DNA from: Photobacterium sanctipauli
GTDB taxonomy: Bacteria; Pseudomonadota; Gammaproteobacteria; Enterobacterales; Vibrionaceae
Reading direction: 5' to 3'
DNA length: 52,728 nucleotides
Assembly (NCBI RefSeq): GCF_003026495.1
Contig: NZ_PYMA01000027.1
Location: 1 to 52,728, forward strand
Shown here piece by piece: positions 16,989-25,112 of this stretch. The notes under the pieces were generated by a model. It had not been told where the DNA came from and searched no databases. It worked only from the letters and a program-made list of their open reading frames with translations. Within the stretch, counting starts at the first letter, position 1. Each line of letters begins with the position of its first letter. The translations under genes and the position numbers were made by a program.

Positions 16989-17420
16989 GTGCAACTGACT
17001 AGTTTTACCGATTATGGCCTGCGTGCCCTGATTTATCTTGCGACCCTGCCACAAGGGGAGCTTGCCAGTATTACCAAAGTAACTGAAGTGTACGGTGTAT
17101 CGCGTAACCATATGGTGAAGATCATCAACAAGCTTGGTCAGTTGGGGTATGTCGAAACCGTGCGCGGCAAAAACGGTGGTATTCGTTTGGGAATGCCTGC
17201 CGACCAAATTGTGATTGGCGATGTGGTACGTGCTATCGAACCGTTGCAGATTGTGAATTGTAATGAAGACTTCTGCCATATAACTGCTGCGTGCCGCCTG
17301 AAGGGCGTGCTGTTCTCTGCTCGCCAGGCATTTTTGGCTGAGCTAGACCAACATACACTTGCCGGTCTCATCGACGATAATCCACCACTCCGTGTGTTGC
17401 TGGATCAACCTGTGGCTTAA
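16989..17420 (+). CDS. nsrR: Nitric-oxide-sensing repressor NsrR
   Basis: NsrR is an Rrf2-family repressor whose Fe-S cluster is destroyed by NO, which releases hmp and other targets. The winged helix is at the N terminus (SFTDYGLRALIYL, then VSRNHMVKIIN), and the cluster cysteines are at C91, C96 and C102, the same positions as in E. coli. I chose the GTG at 16989: AGGAGGAG at 16976-16983 is well placed, and the protein then starts (M)QLTSFTDYGLRA like its relatives, with 143 residues. A longer frame from ATG 16968 would begin before that ribosome site. As in E. coli, it precedes rnr and rlmB. Confidence 0.95.
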   Translation: MQLTSFTDYGLRALIYLATLPQGELASITKVTEVYGVSRNHMVKIINKLGQLGYVETVRGKNGGIRLGMPADQIVIGDVVRAIEPLQIVNCNEDFCHITAACRLKGVLFSARQAFLAELDQHTLAGLIDDNPPLRVLLDQPVA

Positions 17421-17494
17421 TAAGCAAATCAATAACTTCGAAATCTCCTTTACGGAGTAAAGAATTTGACTTTGCTCCCGTCTGTTCACCTAGG

Positions 17495-17523
17495 GCGAAG
17501 ATATACTAGAGTTATATCTTCGC
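17495..17523. promoter_or_regulatory. Perfect 11-base inverted repeat before rnr
   Basis: GCGAAGATATA at 17495-17505 and TATATCTTCGC at 17513-17523 are exact inverted copies around a 7-base spacer, ending 17 bases before the rnr ATG. No T-run follows, so it is not a terminator. It includes a -10-like TATACT. It could be an operator or an mRNA hairpin at the ribosome site. Confidence 0.55.
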
Positions 17524-17540
17524 TAACTTGGATCTAATCT

Positions 17541-20090
17541 ATGTCAAAAGGTACTACCGATTTACCGGTCGACCCTTTTCGCGATCGCGAAGCTTCAAAC
17601 TACGAAAACCCGATTCCCAGCCGAGAGATGCTGCTGGAAGTGATCCGTGGGTTTTCTACTCCAGTGAGCCGTGATCAGCTATTTACCGAGCTTAAGCTTG
17701 AAGGCGATGACCAATATGAAGGCCTGCGCCGCCGCTTGCGGGCGATGGAGCGCGATGGCCAGTTGATCTTCACGCGCCGCCAGTGTTACGCCTTGCCTGA
17801 GCGACTGGACTTAATCAAAGGCCATGTGATTGGCCACCGTGATGGCTTCGGCTTTTTGCGCCCAGAAGGCACCCACAGCAAGGAAGAAGACTTGCTGCTG
17901 CCTCACCATCAGATGCGTGGTGTGATCCACGGTGATTACATTTTGGCTCAAGTTGACGGCACCGATAAGCGTGGCCGCCGCGAGGGCCGTGTTGTTCGTG
18001 TGCTCAAGCACTACGAAGGGCAAATAGTCGGCCGCTTCTTTATCGAAGACGGCATGGGCTATGTGGTACCGGACGACTCCCGCATCGCGCAGGATATCGT
18101 GATCCCTAACGACCAGCGTTTGGGCGCGCGCATGGGTAACGTTGTGGTGGTTGAAATCAGCCAACGCGCTACCCGTCAGTACAACGCCGTGGGGAAAGTG
18201 GTGGAAGTGCTGGGCGAGAACATGGCACCGGGCATGGAAATTGAAATTGCCTTGCGCACCCATGACATCCCGCACGAATGGCCGGCAGAAGTTGAAAAGC
18301 AGATTGAAGGGCTTGGCGAAGAAGTACCAGAAGAGGCCAAGACCGGCCGTGTCGATCTGCGCGACTTACCCTTGGTGACCATCGATGGCGAAGATGCCCG
18401 CGATTTCGATGATGCGGTGTACTGTGAGCGCAAAAAGTCCGGTGGCTGGCGCCTATGGGTTGCGATTGCCGATGTGAGCCACTATGTACGCCAGGGCTCG
18501 GCGTTGGATAACGAGGCGGTGAAGCGCGGCAACTCGGTATACTTCCCGTCGCAAGTGATCCCGATGCTGCCGGAAGTGCTGTCCAATGGTCTGTGCTCGC
18601 TGAATCCGCAAGTTGATCGCCTGTGTATGGTGTGTGAGATGACCATCTCAGAAGCCGGCAAACTGTCGGGCTACAAGCACTATGAGGCGGTGATGAACTC
18701 CCATGCCCGACTGACCTATACCAAGGTCAGCAAAATGCTGGAAGGGGATGAGGAGCTGCGTGAGCGCTATGCGCCATTGGTACCGCACCTTGAAGAGCTG
18801 TATAGCATGTACAAGGTGCTAAAAGGTGCCCGTGAAGAGCGTGGTGCCATTGAATTCGAAACGGTGGAAACCCAGTTCATCTTCAATGCCGATCGCAAGA
18901 TTGACCGTATTGTTCCGGCTGAGCGTAATGATGCCCATAAGATCATCGAAGAATGTATGATTTTGGCCAACATTGCTTCGGCGCGTTTTGTCGAAAAGGC
19001 TAAAGAGCCGGCCTTGTACCGTGTCCACGATACCCCGGGCGAAGAACGCCTGATGGGCTTCCGTGATTTCTTGGGCGAGCTAAGCCTCCAGTTGTCCGGT
19101 GGCTTGGAGCCGTCCCCGAAAGATTACGCGGCGCTGGCAAGCCTGATCCAGAACCGTCCGGACAAAGAGCTTATCCAGACTATGCTGCTTCGCTCAATGA
19201 AGCAGGCGGTTTACCAAGCAGATAATATCGGCCACTTTGGTTTGGCGCTGAAGCAGTATGCCCACTTTACCTCGCCTATCCGCCGTTACCCGGATTTAAC
19301 CTTGCACCGTGCAATCAAGTACTTGATTGCCAAGCAGGAAGGGACCAATAAAGATCGCTGGACACCGACGGGTGGCTACCACTACTCTTTTGATGACATC
19401 GACGTCATTGGCGAACAGTGTTCAACTTCTGAACGCCGGGCTGATGATGCAACCCGTGATGTGGCCGATTGGCTCAAGTGTGAATACATGCAGGATCACG
19501 TGGGCGATGAGTTCGACGGTGTGATTGCCAATGTTACAGGCTTCGGCTTCTTTGTACGCCTTAATGAACTGAATATTGATGGCTTGGTGCATATTTCGAA
19601 CTTGGCCAATGATTACTATCAGTATGATCCTATCGGCCAGCGCTTAATTGGTGATAGCTCGGGTCAGGTTTATCGTCTTGGTGACACGGTGAAAGTGAAG
19701 GTTGCATCCATCAACCTAAACGATCGCCAGATCGATTTTGATATCGTAGGCAGCAACCGTAAGCCCCGCGGGGAAGGCAAAACCGCTAAAAACCGCGAGA
19801 AAAAACAGCGCATGCGTAAAGCGGAAGGTATGCAACGCCAAAGCTTGAAAGTGTTCCGGGTCGAAGATGGCGAAGCGCAGCAAGAGCGTCGGTCAAAATC
19901 GAAAAAAGAGCGTAGCTCGGTGCGCCAGAAGCTGAAAGCGGGGGCAATTCCTAAATTCGAGGAAGACAAGGCGCCGGACGGCAAGAAGCCTAAATCAGGC
20001 GGAAAGCCGAAGGCGAAGAAAAAATCGACCAAGGCACGCAGCAAGAAGCAGCGTGCTGGTAAGAAAGAACGGGCAGCAAAGAAGAAATAA
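17541..20090 (+). CDS. rnr: Ribonuclease R
   Basis: RNase R is a processive 3'-5' exoribonuclease that degrades structured RNA and defective rRNA and is induced by cold. The 849-residue protein has an N-terminal winged-helix region, cold-shock domains (about 90-230), the RNB catalytic domain with IDGEDARDFDDAVYCER near 280-296 carrying the metal-binding Asp residues, an S1 domain (about 650-735), and a very Lys-rich tail to the end. E. coli RNase R has 813 residues; the extra length is in the basic tail. It is followed after three bases by rlmB. Confidence 0.97.
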   Translation: MSKGTTDLPVDPFRDREASNYENPIPSREMLLEVIRGFSTPVSRDQLFTELKLEGDDQYEGLRRRLRAMERDGQLIFTRRQCYALPERLDLIKGHVIGHRDGFGFLRPEGTHSKEEDLLLPHHQMRGVIHGDYILAQVDGTDKRGRREGRVVRVLKHYEGQIVGRFFIEDGMGYVVPDDSRIAQDIVIPNDQRLGARMGNVVVVEISQRATRQYNAVGKVVEVLGENMAPGMEIEIALRTHDIPHEWPAEVEKQIEGLGEEVPEEAKTGRVDLRDLPLVTIDGEDARDFDDAVYCERKKSGGWRLWVAIADVSHYVRQGSALDNEAVKRGNSVYFPSQVIPMLPEVLSNGLCSLNPQVDRLCMVCEMTISEAGKLSGYKHYEAVMNSHARLTYTKVSKMLEGDEELRERYAPLVPHLEELYSMYKVLKGAREERGAIEFETVETQFIFNADRKIDRIVPAERNDAHKIIEECMILANIASARFVEKAKEPALYRVHDTPGEERLMGFRDFLGELSLQLSGGLEPSPKDYAALASLIQNRPDKELIQTMLLRSMKQAVYQADNIGHFGLALKQYAHFTSPIRRYPDLTLHRAIKYLIAKQEGTNKDRWTPTGGYHYSFDDIDVIGEQCSTSERRADDATRDVADWLKCEYMQDHVGDEFDGVIANVTGFGFFVRLNELNIDGLVHISNLANDYYQYDPIGQRLIGDSSGQVYRLGDTVKVKVASINLNDRQIDFDIVGSNRKPRGEGKTAKNREKKQRMRKAEGMQRQSLKVFRVEDGEAQQERRSKSKKERSSVRQKLKAGAIPKFEEDKAPDGKKPKSGGKPKAKKKSTKARSKKQRAGKKERAAKKK

Positions 20091-20093
20091 CCC

Positions 20094-20828
20094 ATGAGTA
20101 ATGACATTATTTTCGGCATCCACGCCGTTAACGCCGTACTAGCATCGGATCCGGCACGTTTTATCGAGGTATTCGTACTGAAGGGGCGTCAGGACGATCG
20201 TTTGCTGCCGGTACTGAATGAATTGCAGATGTTGGGTATCACTATCCAGCAGGCAGGCCGCAAGGCGCTAGACGACAAGGCCAAAGGGGCATCGCACCAA
20301 GGCATCATCGCGCGCGTTCGCCCGGGCAAGCAGTACAACGAAAATGATCTAGATGATTTGTTGGCAGGACAAGAAAACCCGCTGCTGTTGGTGCTGGACG
20401 GGGTGACCGATCCGCACAACCTCGGTGCTTGTCTGCGTAATGCTGATGCAGCCGGTGCCACGGCGGTGATTGTCCCGAAAGATCGTTCGGCCCAGTTAAA
20501 CGCAACAGCCAGCAAGGTAGCTTGTGGTGCGGCAGAAGTGATGCCGTTGGTACGCGTGACCAACTTGGCACGCACGCTGCGCGCATTGCAGGACAAGGGT
20601 GTGTGGGTGGTGGGTACGGCGGGCGAGGCTACGCATGATATCTACCAAAGCAAATTGACCGGGCCTTTGGCTATCGTCATGGGCGCGGAAGGTGAGGGCA
20701 TGCGCCGCCTTACTCGCGAAACTTGTGATGATCTGATCAAAATCCCAATGGCGGGCTCGGTATCGAGCTTGAACGTCTCTGTTGCAACGGGTATTTGCCT
20801 GTTTGAAGCCGTGCGTCAGCGCCAGTAA
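20094..20828 (+). CDS. rlmB: 23S rRNA (Gm2251) 2'-O-methyltransferase RlmB
   Basis: RlmB methylates the ribose of G2251 in the peptidyl-transferase P loop of 23S rRNA. The 244-residue SpoU-family protein has an L30e-like substrate-binding N terminus and the SPOUT knot motifs: DPHNLGACLRNADAAGA (about 102-118), IVMGAEGEGMRR and SVSSLNVSVATGI near the end. The length is the same as in E. coli. It is cotranscribed with rnr. Confidence 0.96.
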   Translation: MSNDIIFGIHAVNAVLASDPARFIEVFVLKGRQDDRLLPVLNELQMLGITIQQAGRKALDDKAKGASHQGIIARVRPGKQYNENDLDDLLAGQENPLLLVLDGVTDPHNLGACLRNADAAGATAVIVPKDRSAQLNATASKVACGAAEVMPLVRVTNLARTLRALQDKGVWVVGTAGEATHDIYQSKLTGPLAIVMGAEGEGMRRLTRETCDDLIKIPMAGSVSSLNVSVATGICLFEAVRQRQ

Positions 20829-20846
20829 GATAGCAAAATGAGACAT

Positions 20847-20965
20847 CTCACTATGGGGCTGGGGCCCGATAGTGAGAGCGGAGTCGGGTAGCGGTTAACC
20901 CCGCTTCGATAACGAAACCCTGTGGGCGAATGAGTCGGGTACAGACTTGCTAGCCCATGGGGTTT
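20847..20965. other. Block of three strong hairpins after rlmB
   Basis: Three stems follow one another: CTCACTAT/ATAGTGAG (20847-20876, with an inner G/C-rich part), AGCGG/CCGCT (20890-20905) and a 13-pair stem with two G-U pairs (20915-20927 with 20953-20965). The 10-mer GAGTCGGGTA occurs at 20881 and again at 20932 inside the last loop. No T-run follows any of them. It may be a structured RNA, an intergenic repeat element or an rlmB 3' end; I cannot name a family. Confidence 0.5.
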
Positions 20966-21014
20966 GTTGCGTTTAGGGGGCGGAGAAGCTTGCATCTGTA
21001 GCTGTAAATTTTAC

Positions 21015-21043
21015 TTGCTAAGATTGTCCAATCTCTGTACTAT
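21015..21043 (+). promoter_or_regulatory. rpsF operon promoter
   Basis: TTGCTA at 21015-21020, exactly 17 bases, then TACTAT at 21038-21043. Transcription from about 21050 gives an 88-base leader before rpsF. Confidence 0.6.
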
Positions 21044-21079
21044 TCAGCGTCCAAATTCTCGGTTCTATTTTAGTTCCTT

Positions 21080-21113
21080 GCTTCCTCTGGATAACCGAGC
21101 CAACTCAGGAAGC
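21080..21113 (+). promoter_or_regulatory. rpsF leader hairpin, candidate S6:S18 autoregulatory site
   Basis: GCTTCCT (21080-21086) pairs with AGGAAGC (21107-21113), and an inner TGG (21088-21090) pairs with CCA (21100-21102), leaving ATAACCGAG in the loop and an ACTC bulge. A bulged or looped CCG next to a helix is the hallmark of the rpsF leader bound by the S6:S18 complex. Position and layout fit, but I have not aligned it to the family model. Confidence 0.5.
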
Positions 21114-21137
21114 TGATTAATCCGTAAGGAGCAACCA

Positions 21138-21536
21138 ATGCGTCATTACGAAATCGTATTCATGGTGCACCCTGATCAAAGCGAACAGGTTGCTGGCATG
21201 ATCGAGCGTTACACTGCTGCTATCAAAGATACTGGTGGTCAGATTCACCGTCTAGAAGATTGGGGTCGTCGTCAAATGGCTTACCCAATCAACAAACTGC
21301 ACAAAGCACACTACGTTCTAATGAACGTTGAAGCTGAGCAGTCTGCAATCGACGAGCTAGAGTCTAACTTCCGCTTCAACGATGCTGTGATCCGTAACAT
21401 GATCATGCGTACTAAAGGCGCTATCACTGAGCCATCTCCAATGATGAAGGCTAAAGAAGAGCGTGCCCCACGTCGTGAAGAGCGTGCAGAGCAACCAGCT
21501 CCAGCACAATCTGAAGGCGAAGCAGCAGCTGAGTAA
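21138..21536 (+). CDS. rpsF: 30S ribosomal protein S6
   Basis: S6 binds 16S rRNA together with S18 in the platform of the small subunit. The 132-residue protein begins MRHYEIVFMVHPDQSEQV and has the conserved LEDWGRRQMAYPINKLHKAHY segment split over two strands. The C-terminal tail is rich in Glu, Ala and Arg, the region that RimK glutamylates in E. coli. TAAGGAG precedes the ATG. It is the first gene of the rpsF-priB-rpsR-rplI operon. Confidence 0.98.
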   Translation: MRHYEIVFMVHPDQSEQVAGMIERYTAAIKDTGGQIHRLEDWGRRQMAYPINKLHKAHYVLMNVEAEQSAIDELESNFRFNDAVIRNMIMRTKGAITEPSPMMKAKEERAPRREERAEQPAPAQSEGEAAAE

Positions 21537-21543
21537 TTTTTGA

Positions 21544-21846
21544 ATGACCAATCGTCTGGAGTTATCTGGTGTTATCGCCAAGGACCCCAAACGAAGCAAA
21601 TCGCTGGCGGGAATACCTCATTGTCACTTTGTGCTTGAGCACCGTTCTTACCAGCAGGAAGCCGACTTACCACGGCAAGTGTATTGCTACATTAACGTGG
21701 TAGTTAGCGGGCAAGGTCAACAAGTACTCACTCAAGATTTAGCTGTTGGCAGTCACATTAAGGTAGCGGGCTTTGTTTCCTACCAAACCGGCCGAAACGG
21801 TATCGGGAAATTAGTGTTACATGCCGACCACATTGAAAAAATTTGA
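21544..21846 (+). CDS. priB: Primosomal replication protein PriB
   Basis: PriB is a dimeric OB-fold single-strand binding protein that helps PriA reload the replisome at stalled forks. The 100-residue protein begins MTNRLELSGVIAKDPK and contains SLAGIPHCHFVLEHRS, both typical. It starts seven bases after rpsF and ends 16 bases before rpsR, in the standard operon position. Confidence 0.96.
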   Translation: MTNRLELSGVIAKDPKRSKSLAGIPHCHFVLEHRSYQQEADLPRQVYCYINVVVSGQGQQVLTQDLAVGSHIKVAGFVSYQTGRNGIGKLVLHADHIEKI

Positions 21847-21862
21847 TTCAGGAGATAAGCCC

Positions 21863-22090
21863 ATGGCACGTTTCTTCCGTCGTCGTAAATTCTGCCGTTT
21901 CACTGCAGAAGGCGTACAAGAGATTGACTACAAAGACGTAGCAACTCTAAAAAACTACATCACTGAAGCTGGTAAAATTGTACCAAGCCGTATCACTGGT
22001 ACTCGCGCTAAATACCAGCGTCAGCTAGCTCGCGCTATCAAGCGTTCTCGTTACCTAGCACTTCTACCATACACTGACAAGCATCAGTAA
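21863..22090 (+). CDS. rpsR: 30S ribosomal protein S18
   Basis: S18 forms a heterodimer with S6 on the 30S platform. The 75-residue basic protein begins MARFFRRRKFCRFTAEGV and contains TLKNYITEAGKIVPSRITG split by normal family residues. I start at ATG 21863 with CAGGAGAT upstream; the longer frame from 21821 would overlap priB and add a non-family N terminus. S18 is also needed for the proposed leader feedback. Confidence 0.98.
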   Translation: MARFFRRRKFCRFTAEGVQEIDYKDVATLKNYITEAGKIVPSRITGTRAKYQRQLARAIKRSRYLALLPYTDKHQ

Positions 22091-22127
22091 TCGGTAGCGG
22101 TTTAATTAAGTTTAAGAGGACAAGATA

Positions 22128-22580
22128 ATGCAAGTTATTCTACTTGATAAAATCGGTAACCTAGGTGGCCTTGGCGATCAGGTTAACGTTAAAGCGGGTT
22201 TTGCACGTAACTTCCTTATCCCACAGGGTAAGGCTGTAATGGCAACTAAAGCTAACGTTGAAATGTTTGAAGCACGTCGTGCTGAGCTAGAAGCTAAAGT
22301 TGCTGAGCAACTAGCTGCTGCTGAAGCTCGTGCAGAAAAACTAAACGCTCTAGAAGCTGTAGTTATCGCATCTAAAGCTGGTGACGAAGGTAAACTATTC
22401 GGTTCTATCGGTACTCGTGATATCGCTGACGCAATTACTGCGGCTGGCGTTGAAGTAGTGAAGAGCGAAGTTCGCCTACCAGAAGGTGCTCTACGCACGA
22501 CTGGCGAATTCGAGATCAGCATCCAGCTGCACTCTGAAGTATTCGCATCTATCAACCTAAACGTTGTTGCTGAAGACTAA
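22128..22580 (+). CDS. rplI: 50S ribosomal protein L9
   Basis: L9 is an elongated two-domain protein near the L1 stalk that helps keep the reading frame. The 150-residue protein has the N-terminal MQVILLDKIGNLGGLGD domain, a long central helix rich in Ala/Glu and a C-terminal rRNA-binding domain. AAGAGGACA precedes the ATG. It is the last gene of the operon, before the terminator at 22601. Confidence 0.98.
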   Translation: MQVILLDKIGNLGGLGDQVNVKAGFARNFLIPQGKAVMATKANVEMFEARRAELEAKVAEQLAAAEARAEKLNALEAVVIASKAGDEGKLFGSIGTRDIADAITAAGVEVVKSEVRLPEGALRTTGEFEISIQLHSEVFASINLNVVAED

Positions 22581-22600
22581 TAACGCTTAGTGTCGATATG

Positions 22601-22629
22601 AAAAAACCAGCCTTCGGGCTGGTTTTTTT
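22601..22629. terminator. Bidirectional terminator after rplI
   Basis: AAAAAACCAGCC-TTCG-GGCTGGTTTTTT is a perfect stem with a stable tetraloop and flanking A and T runs, so it can end both rplI and the convergent minus-strand gene at 22670. Confidence 0.93.
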
Positions 22630-22669
22630 ATGCCTGTCATCTGGCATTGTAGCAGGCTTGGTTGTTTGG

Positions 22670-23473
22670 CTAGTTGATCTTGAACAGCACGCTCACGCTC
22701 ATGGTAGAGTCGCGCTTTTTCAGCCCGTCGGGTACCCAACTGTTGACCTTCTGGCTGTTGCTGAACTTAAGGGCAACGTGGTCGTTGATGGCGGTGGTGA
22801 CATTGAGCTCGGTTTCCAGCGTGCTGTTACTGTTGCCGCCGATTCCGGTTGCCCGGGCGTTGACCTCGACGTTTTTCGATGGCTTCCAGATAAACTTGGC
22901 ACTACCACGAATAATCAACTCGTCGACGGTTTCGGGAATGATGATATCGTCGTCGTCGATCTCGTCGATGTTTGGTTCTTGGTGGCGGTAACCCGGGCCG
23001 GCTTCCACTTCCATCTGGAAAGTTTCACGGCGAATTAGCTGGTAACCCAAACCGGTTGATAGGGTGAAGTCGGTAAAGTAGGGACCATAGCGATCGTCGA
23101 CATAGTTGGCATTGCCCAAGACATAGGTCCGCTCGTTGATCTTCATATCGCTCTGGAGCTCGATTTGCCCCTTGCGCTTGTCTTCCTCACCGTCTTTCTC
23201 GGCCAGCAGGTACTTGGCCTCGGCCGTTTGGCGGTATTGGTTTTTAACGTAGGTAAAACCAACACGGCTGTTAAGCGTTTCGGAATCTGAGTTGCCGCCG
23301 AGCGCATGGTAGCCAAATTCAATTTCACTGGTCCACGGTGGCGGGATCGGGGTTGGCCTGTCGTCATCAGTTGCTTGAGCAGCTGTGCTGGCAAGTAGCA
23401 ATAAGGCTAGGATGTTTCTTGCCAAGCGGCCTCCTCTGAAAATAACCCATAGCAAATCAATTAAACGCTGCAT
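22670..23473 (-). CDS. DUF481-family outer-membrane protein
   Basis: A predicted secreted beta-barrel of the DUF481 (YdiY-like) family. After a signal peptide ending STAAQA, the mature protein has alternating aromatic and polar strands (EIEFGYHALGGNSDSET, FTYVKNQYRQTAEAKYLLAE) and ends with a hydrophobic C-terminal strand SVSVLFKIN, typical for outer-membrane insertion. An Asp-rich loop EIDDDDIIIPE lies in the middle. The function is unknown. The coordinates use ATG 23473, but a TTG at 23425 preceded by AGAGGAGG would give a cleaner signal peptide (MARNILALLLL) and may be the true start. It converges on the ribosomal operon. Confidence 0.82.
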   Translation of the reverse strand: MQRLIDLLWVIFRGGRLARNILALLLLASTAAQATDDDRPTPIPPPWTSEIEFGYHALGGNSDSETLNSRVGFTYVKNQYRQTAEAKYLLAEKDGEEDKRKGQIELQSDMKINERTYVLGNANYVDDRYGPYFTDFTLSTGLGYQLIRRETFQMEVEAGPGYRHQEPNIDEIDDDDIIIPETVDELIIRGSAKFIWKPSKNVEVNARATGIGGNSNSTLETELNVTTAINDHVALKFSNSQKVNSWVPDGLKKRDSTMSVSVLFKIN

Positions 23474-23593
23474 TTTACCCTATTTATGTCAACATTTGGT
23501 CAAGAATAGTGCGAGAGGCTGATGATTCGCAGTCTTTGTTCTTTAATATGCAAACAATCGAGGGGAAATTGTTTTTCGGCACTATATTGTTAG

Positions 23594-23621
23594 ATAGACT
23601 CACGGCGATTTCAGGTATAAT
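23594..23621 (+). promoter_or_regulatory. Candidate dnaB promoter
   Basis: A consensus TATAAT at 23616-23621 has ATAGAC 16 bases upstream. The dnaB ATG follows 35 bases later. The -35 is weak. Confidence 0.45.
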
Positions 23622-23656
23622 GCTCGGCTCAGTTTCCGGCAATCATTTCAATTCCT

Positions 23657-25054
23657 ATGGCAGAAAACAGCAGACCTAACAAACCCAAAGATACCAAGAT
23701 GGATGCAATTAAAATGCCTCCGCACTCGCTAGAGGCCGAACAGTCGGTGCTCGGCGGCTTGATGTTGGACAATGAAAAGTGGGATGCTGTCGCCGAGAAG
23801 GTGGTTGCCAAGGACTTCTACAGCCGACCTCACCGTATTATTTTCGAGGGCGCCTCTGTACTCCTTGAAGGTGGGCAACCACTTGATTTGATTACACTCT
23901 CTGAGCACCTTGAGCGAGCAGACCAACTCGATGATGTGGGCGGCTTTGCTTACCTGGCCGAGCTGGCGAAGAATACGCCGTCGGCGGCAAACATTTCTGC
24001 CTATGCCGAGATTGTACGCGAACGTGCCTTGATCCGTGACATGATCGGGGTGGCGAACGAAATCGCTGATGCCGGTTATGATCCGCAAGGGCGAGACAGT
24101 GAAGAGCTGCTTGATATGGCGGAAAGTAAGGTTTTCGCCATTGCCGAACAGCGTACTTCGGAGAACGAAGGGCCGCAAAACGTTGATACTATTCTGGAAA
24201 AGACGCTAGAGCGTATCGAAATCCTTTACCAGTCTCCGCAAGATGGTGTTACTGGTGTCTCGACGGGCTTTACTGATCTCAACAAGAAAACGGCGGGCCT
24301 GCAGGGCTCCGACCTGATCATCGTGGCGGCGCGTCCGTCGATGGGTAAGACCACGTTTGCGATGAACTTGTGTGAAAATGCCGCGATGGAGCAGGAAAAG
24401 CCGGTGCTAATCTTCTCGTTGGAGATGCCATCGGAACAGATCATGATGCGTATGCTGGCGTCGCTCTCTCGGGTAGACCAGACCAAGATCCGTACCGGTC
24501 AGTTGGATGACGAGGACTGGGCGAGGATCTCATCGACCATGGGTATTCTGATGGAAAAGAAGAATATGTATATCGATGATAGCTCTGGCCTGACCCCGAC
24601 AGAAGTACGCTCCCGCGCGCGCCGTATTGCACGCGACAATGGCGGCCTCAGCCTCATCATGATCGACTACCTTCAGCTTATGCGCGTGCCTAGCCTGCAG
24701 GATAACCGTACCTTGGAAATCGCGGAGATTTCCCGCTCGTTGAAAGCCCTGGCGAAAGAGTTGAACGTGCCTGTGGTTGCCCTGTCCCAGCTAAACCGCT
24801 CGTTGGAGCAACGTGCCGACAAGCGCCCGGTGAACTCGGACTTGCGTGAATCGGGGGCAATCGAGCAGGATGCCGACTTGATCATGTTCATCTACCGTGA
24901 CGAGGTTTACCACGAAGACAGCGCCCTGAAGGGGATCGCCGAAATCATTCTAGGTAAGCAGCGTAATGGTCCTATCGGTACCGTGCGTTTGACCTTCCAG
25001 GGGCAATTTTCTCGCTTTGATAACTACGCCGGCCCGGCGTTTGATGAAGAGTAA
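23657..25054 (+). CDS. dnaB: Replicative DNA helicase DnaB
   Basis: DnaB is the hexameric 5'-3' helicase that opens the replication fork and recruits primase. The 465-residue protein has an N-terminal dimerisation domain (PHSLEAEQSVLGGLMLDNEKW beginning near 20, here written as separate parts PHSLEAEQ and VLGGLML), a linker, and a RecA-like domain with Walker A ARPSMGKTT near 225-235, Walker B LIMIDYLQLM and the R-finger segment. No intein is present. The length is close to E. coli (471). It is followed by alr, as in E. coli. Confidence 0.98.
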   Translation: MAENSRPNKPKDTKMDAIKMPPHSLEAEQSVLGGLMLDNEKWDAVAEKVVAKDFYSRPHRIIFEGASVLLEGGQPLDLITLSEHLERADQLDDVGGFAYLAELAKNTPSAANISAYAEIVRERALIRDMIGVANEIADAGYDPQGRDSEELLDMAESKVFAIAEQRTSENEGPQNVDTILEKTLERIEILYQSPQDGVTGVSTGFTDLNKKTAGLQGSDLIIVAARPSMGKTTFAMNLCENAAMEQEKPVLIFSLEMPSEQIMMRMLASLSRVDQTKIRTGQLDDEDWARISSTMGILMEKKNMYIDDSSGLTPTEVRSRARRIARDNGGLSLIMIDYLQLMRVPSLQDNRTLEIAEISRSLKALAKELNVPVVALSQLNRSLEQRADKRPVNSDLRESGAIEQDADLIMFIYRDEVYHEDSALKGIAEIILGKQRNGPIGTVRLTFQGQFSRFDNYAGPAFDEE

Positions 25055-25112
25055 CAATATTCGTTGCTCATGGTGGCTTCACGTATAGCCGAGTAATACA
25101 GTAGGAATTTTA

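Larger units (their letters stand above)
20829..21137. other. Intergenic region rlmB-rpsF
   Basis: A 309-base stretch with no gene. From left to right it contains the three-hairpin block, a GC-rich spacer, the rpsF promoter and the structured rpsF leader. Confidence 0.75.

Noticed and set aside
22598..23038. Plus-strand frame of 146 codons after rplI
   Set aside because: It begins in the terminator hairpin and is antisense to the DUF481 gene, whose signal peptide and barrel strands are convincing.
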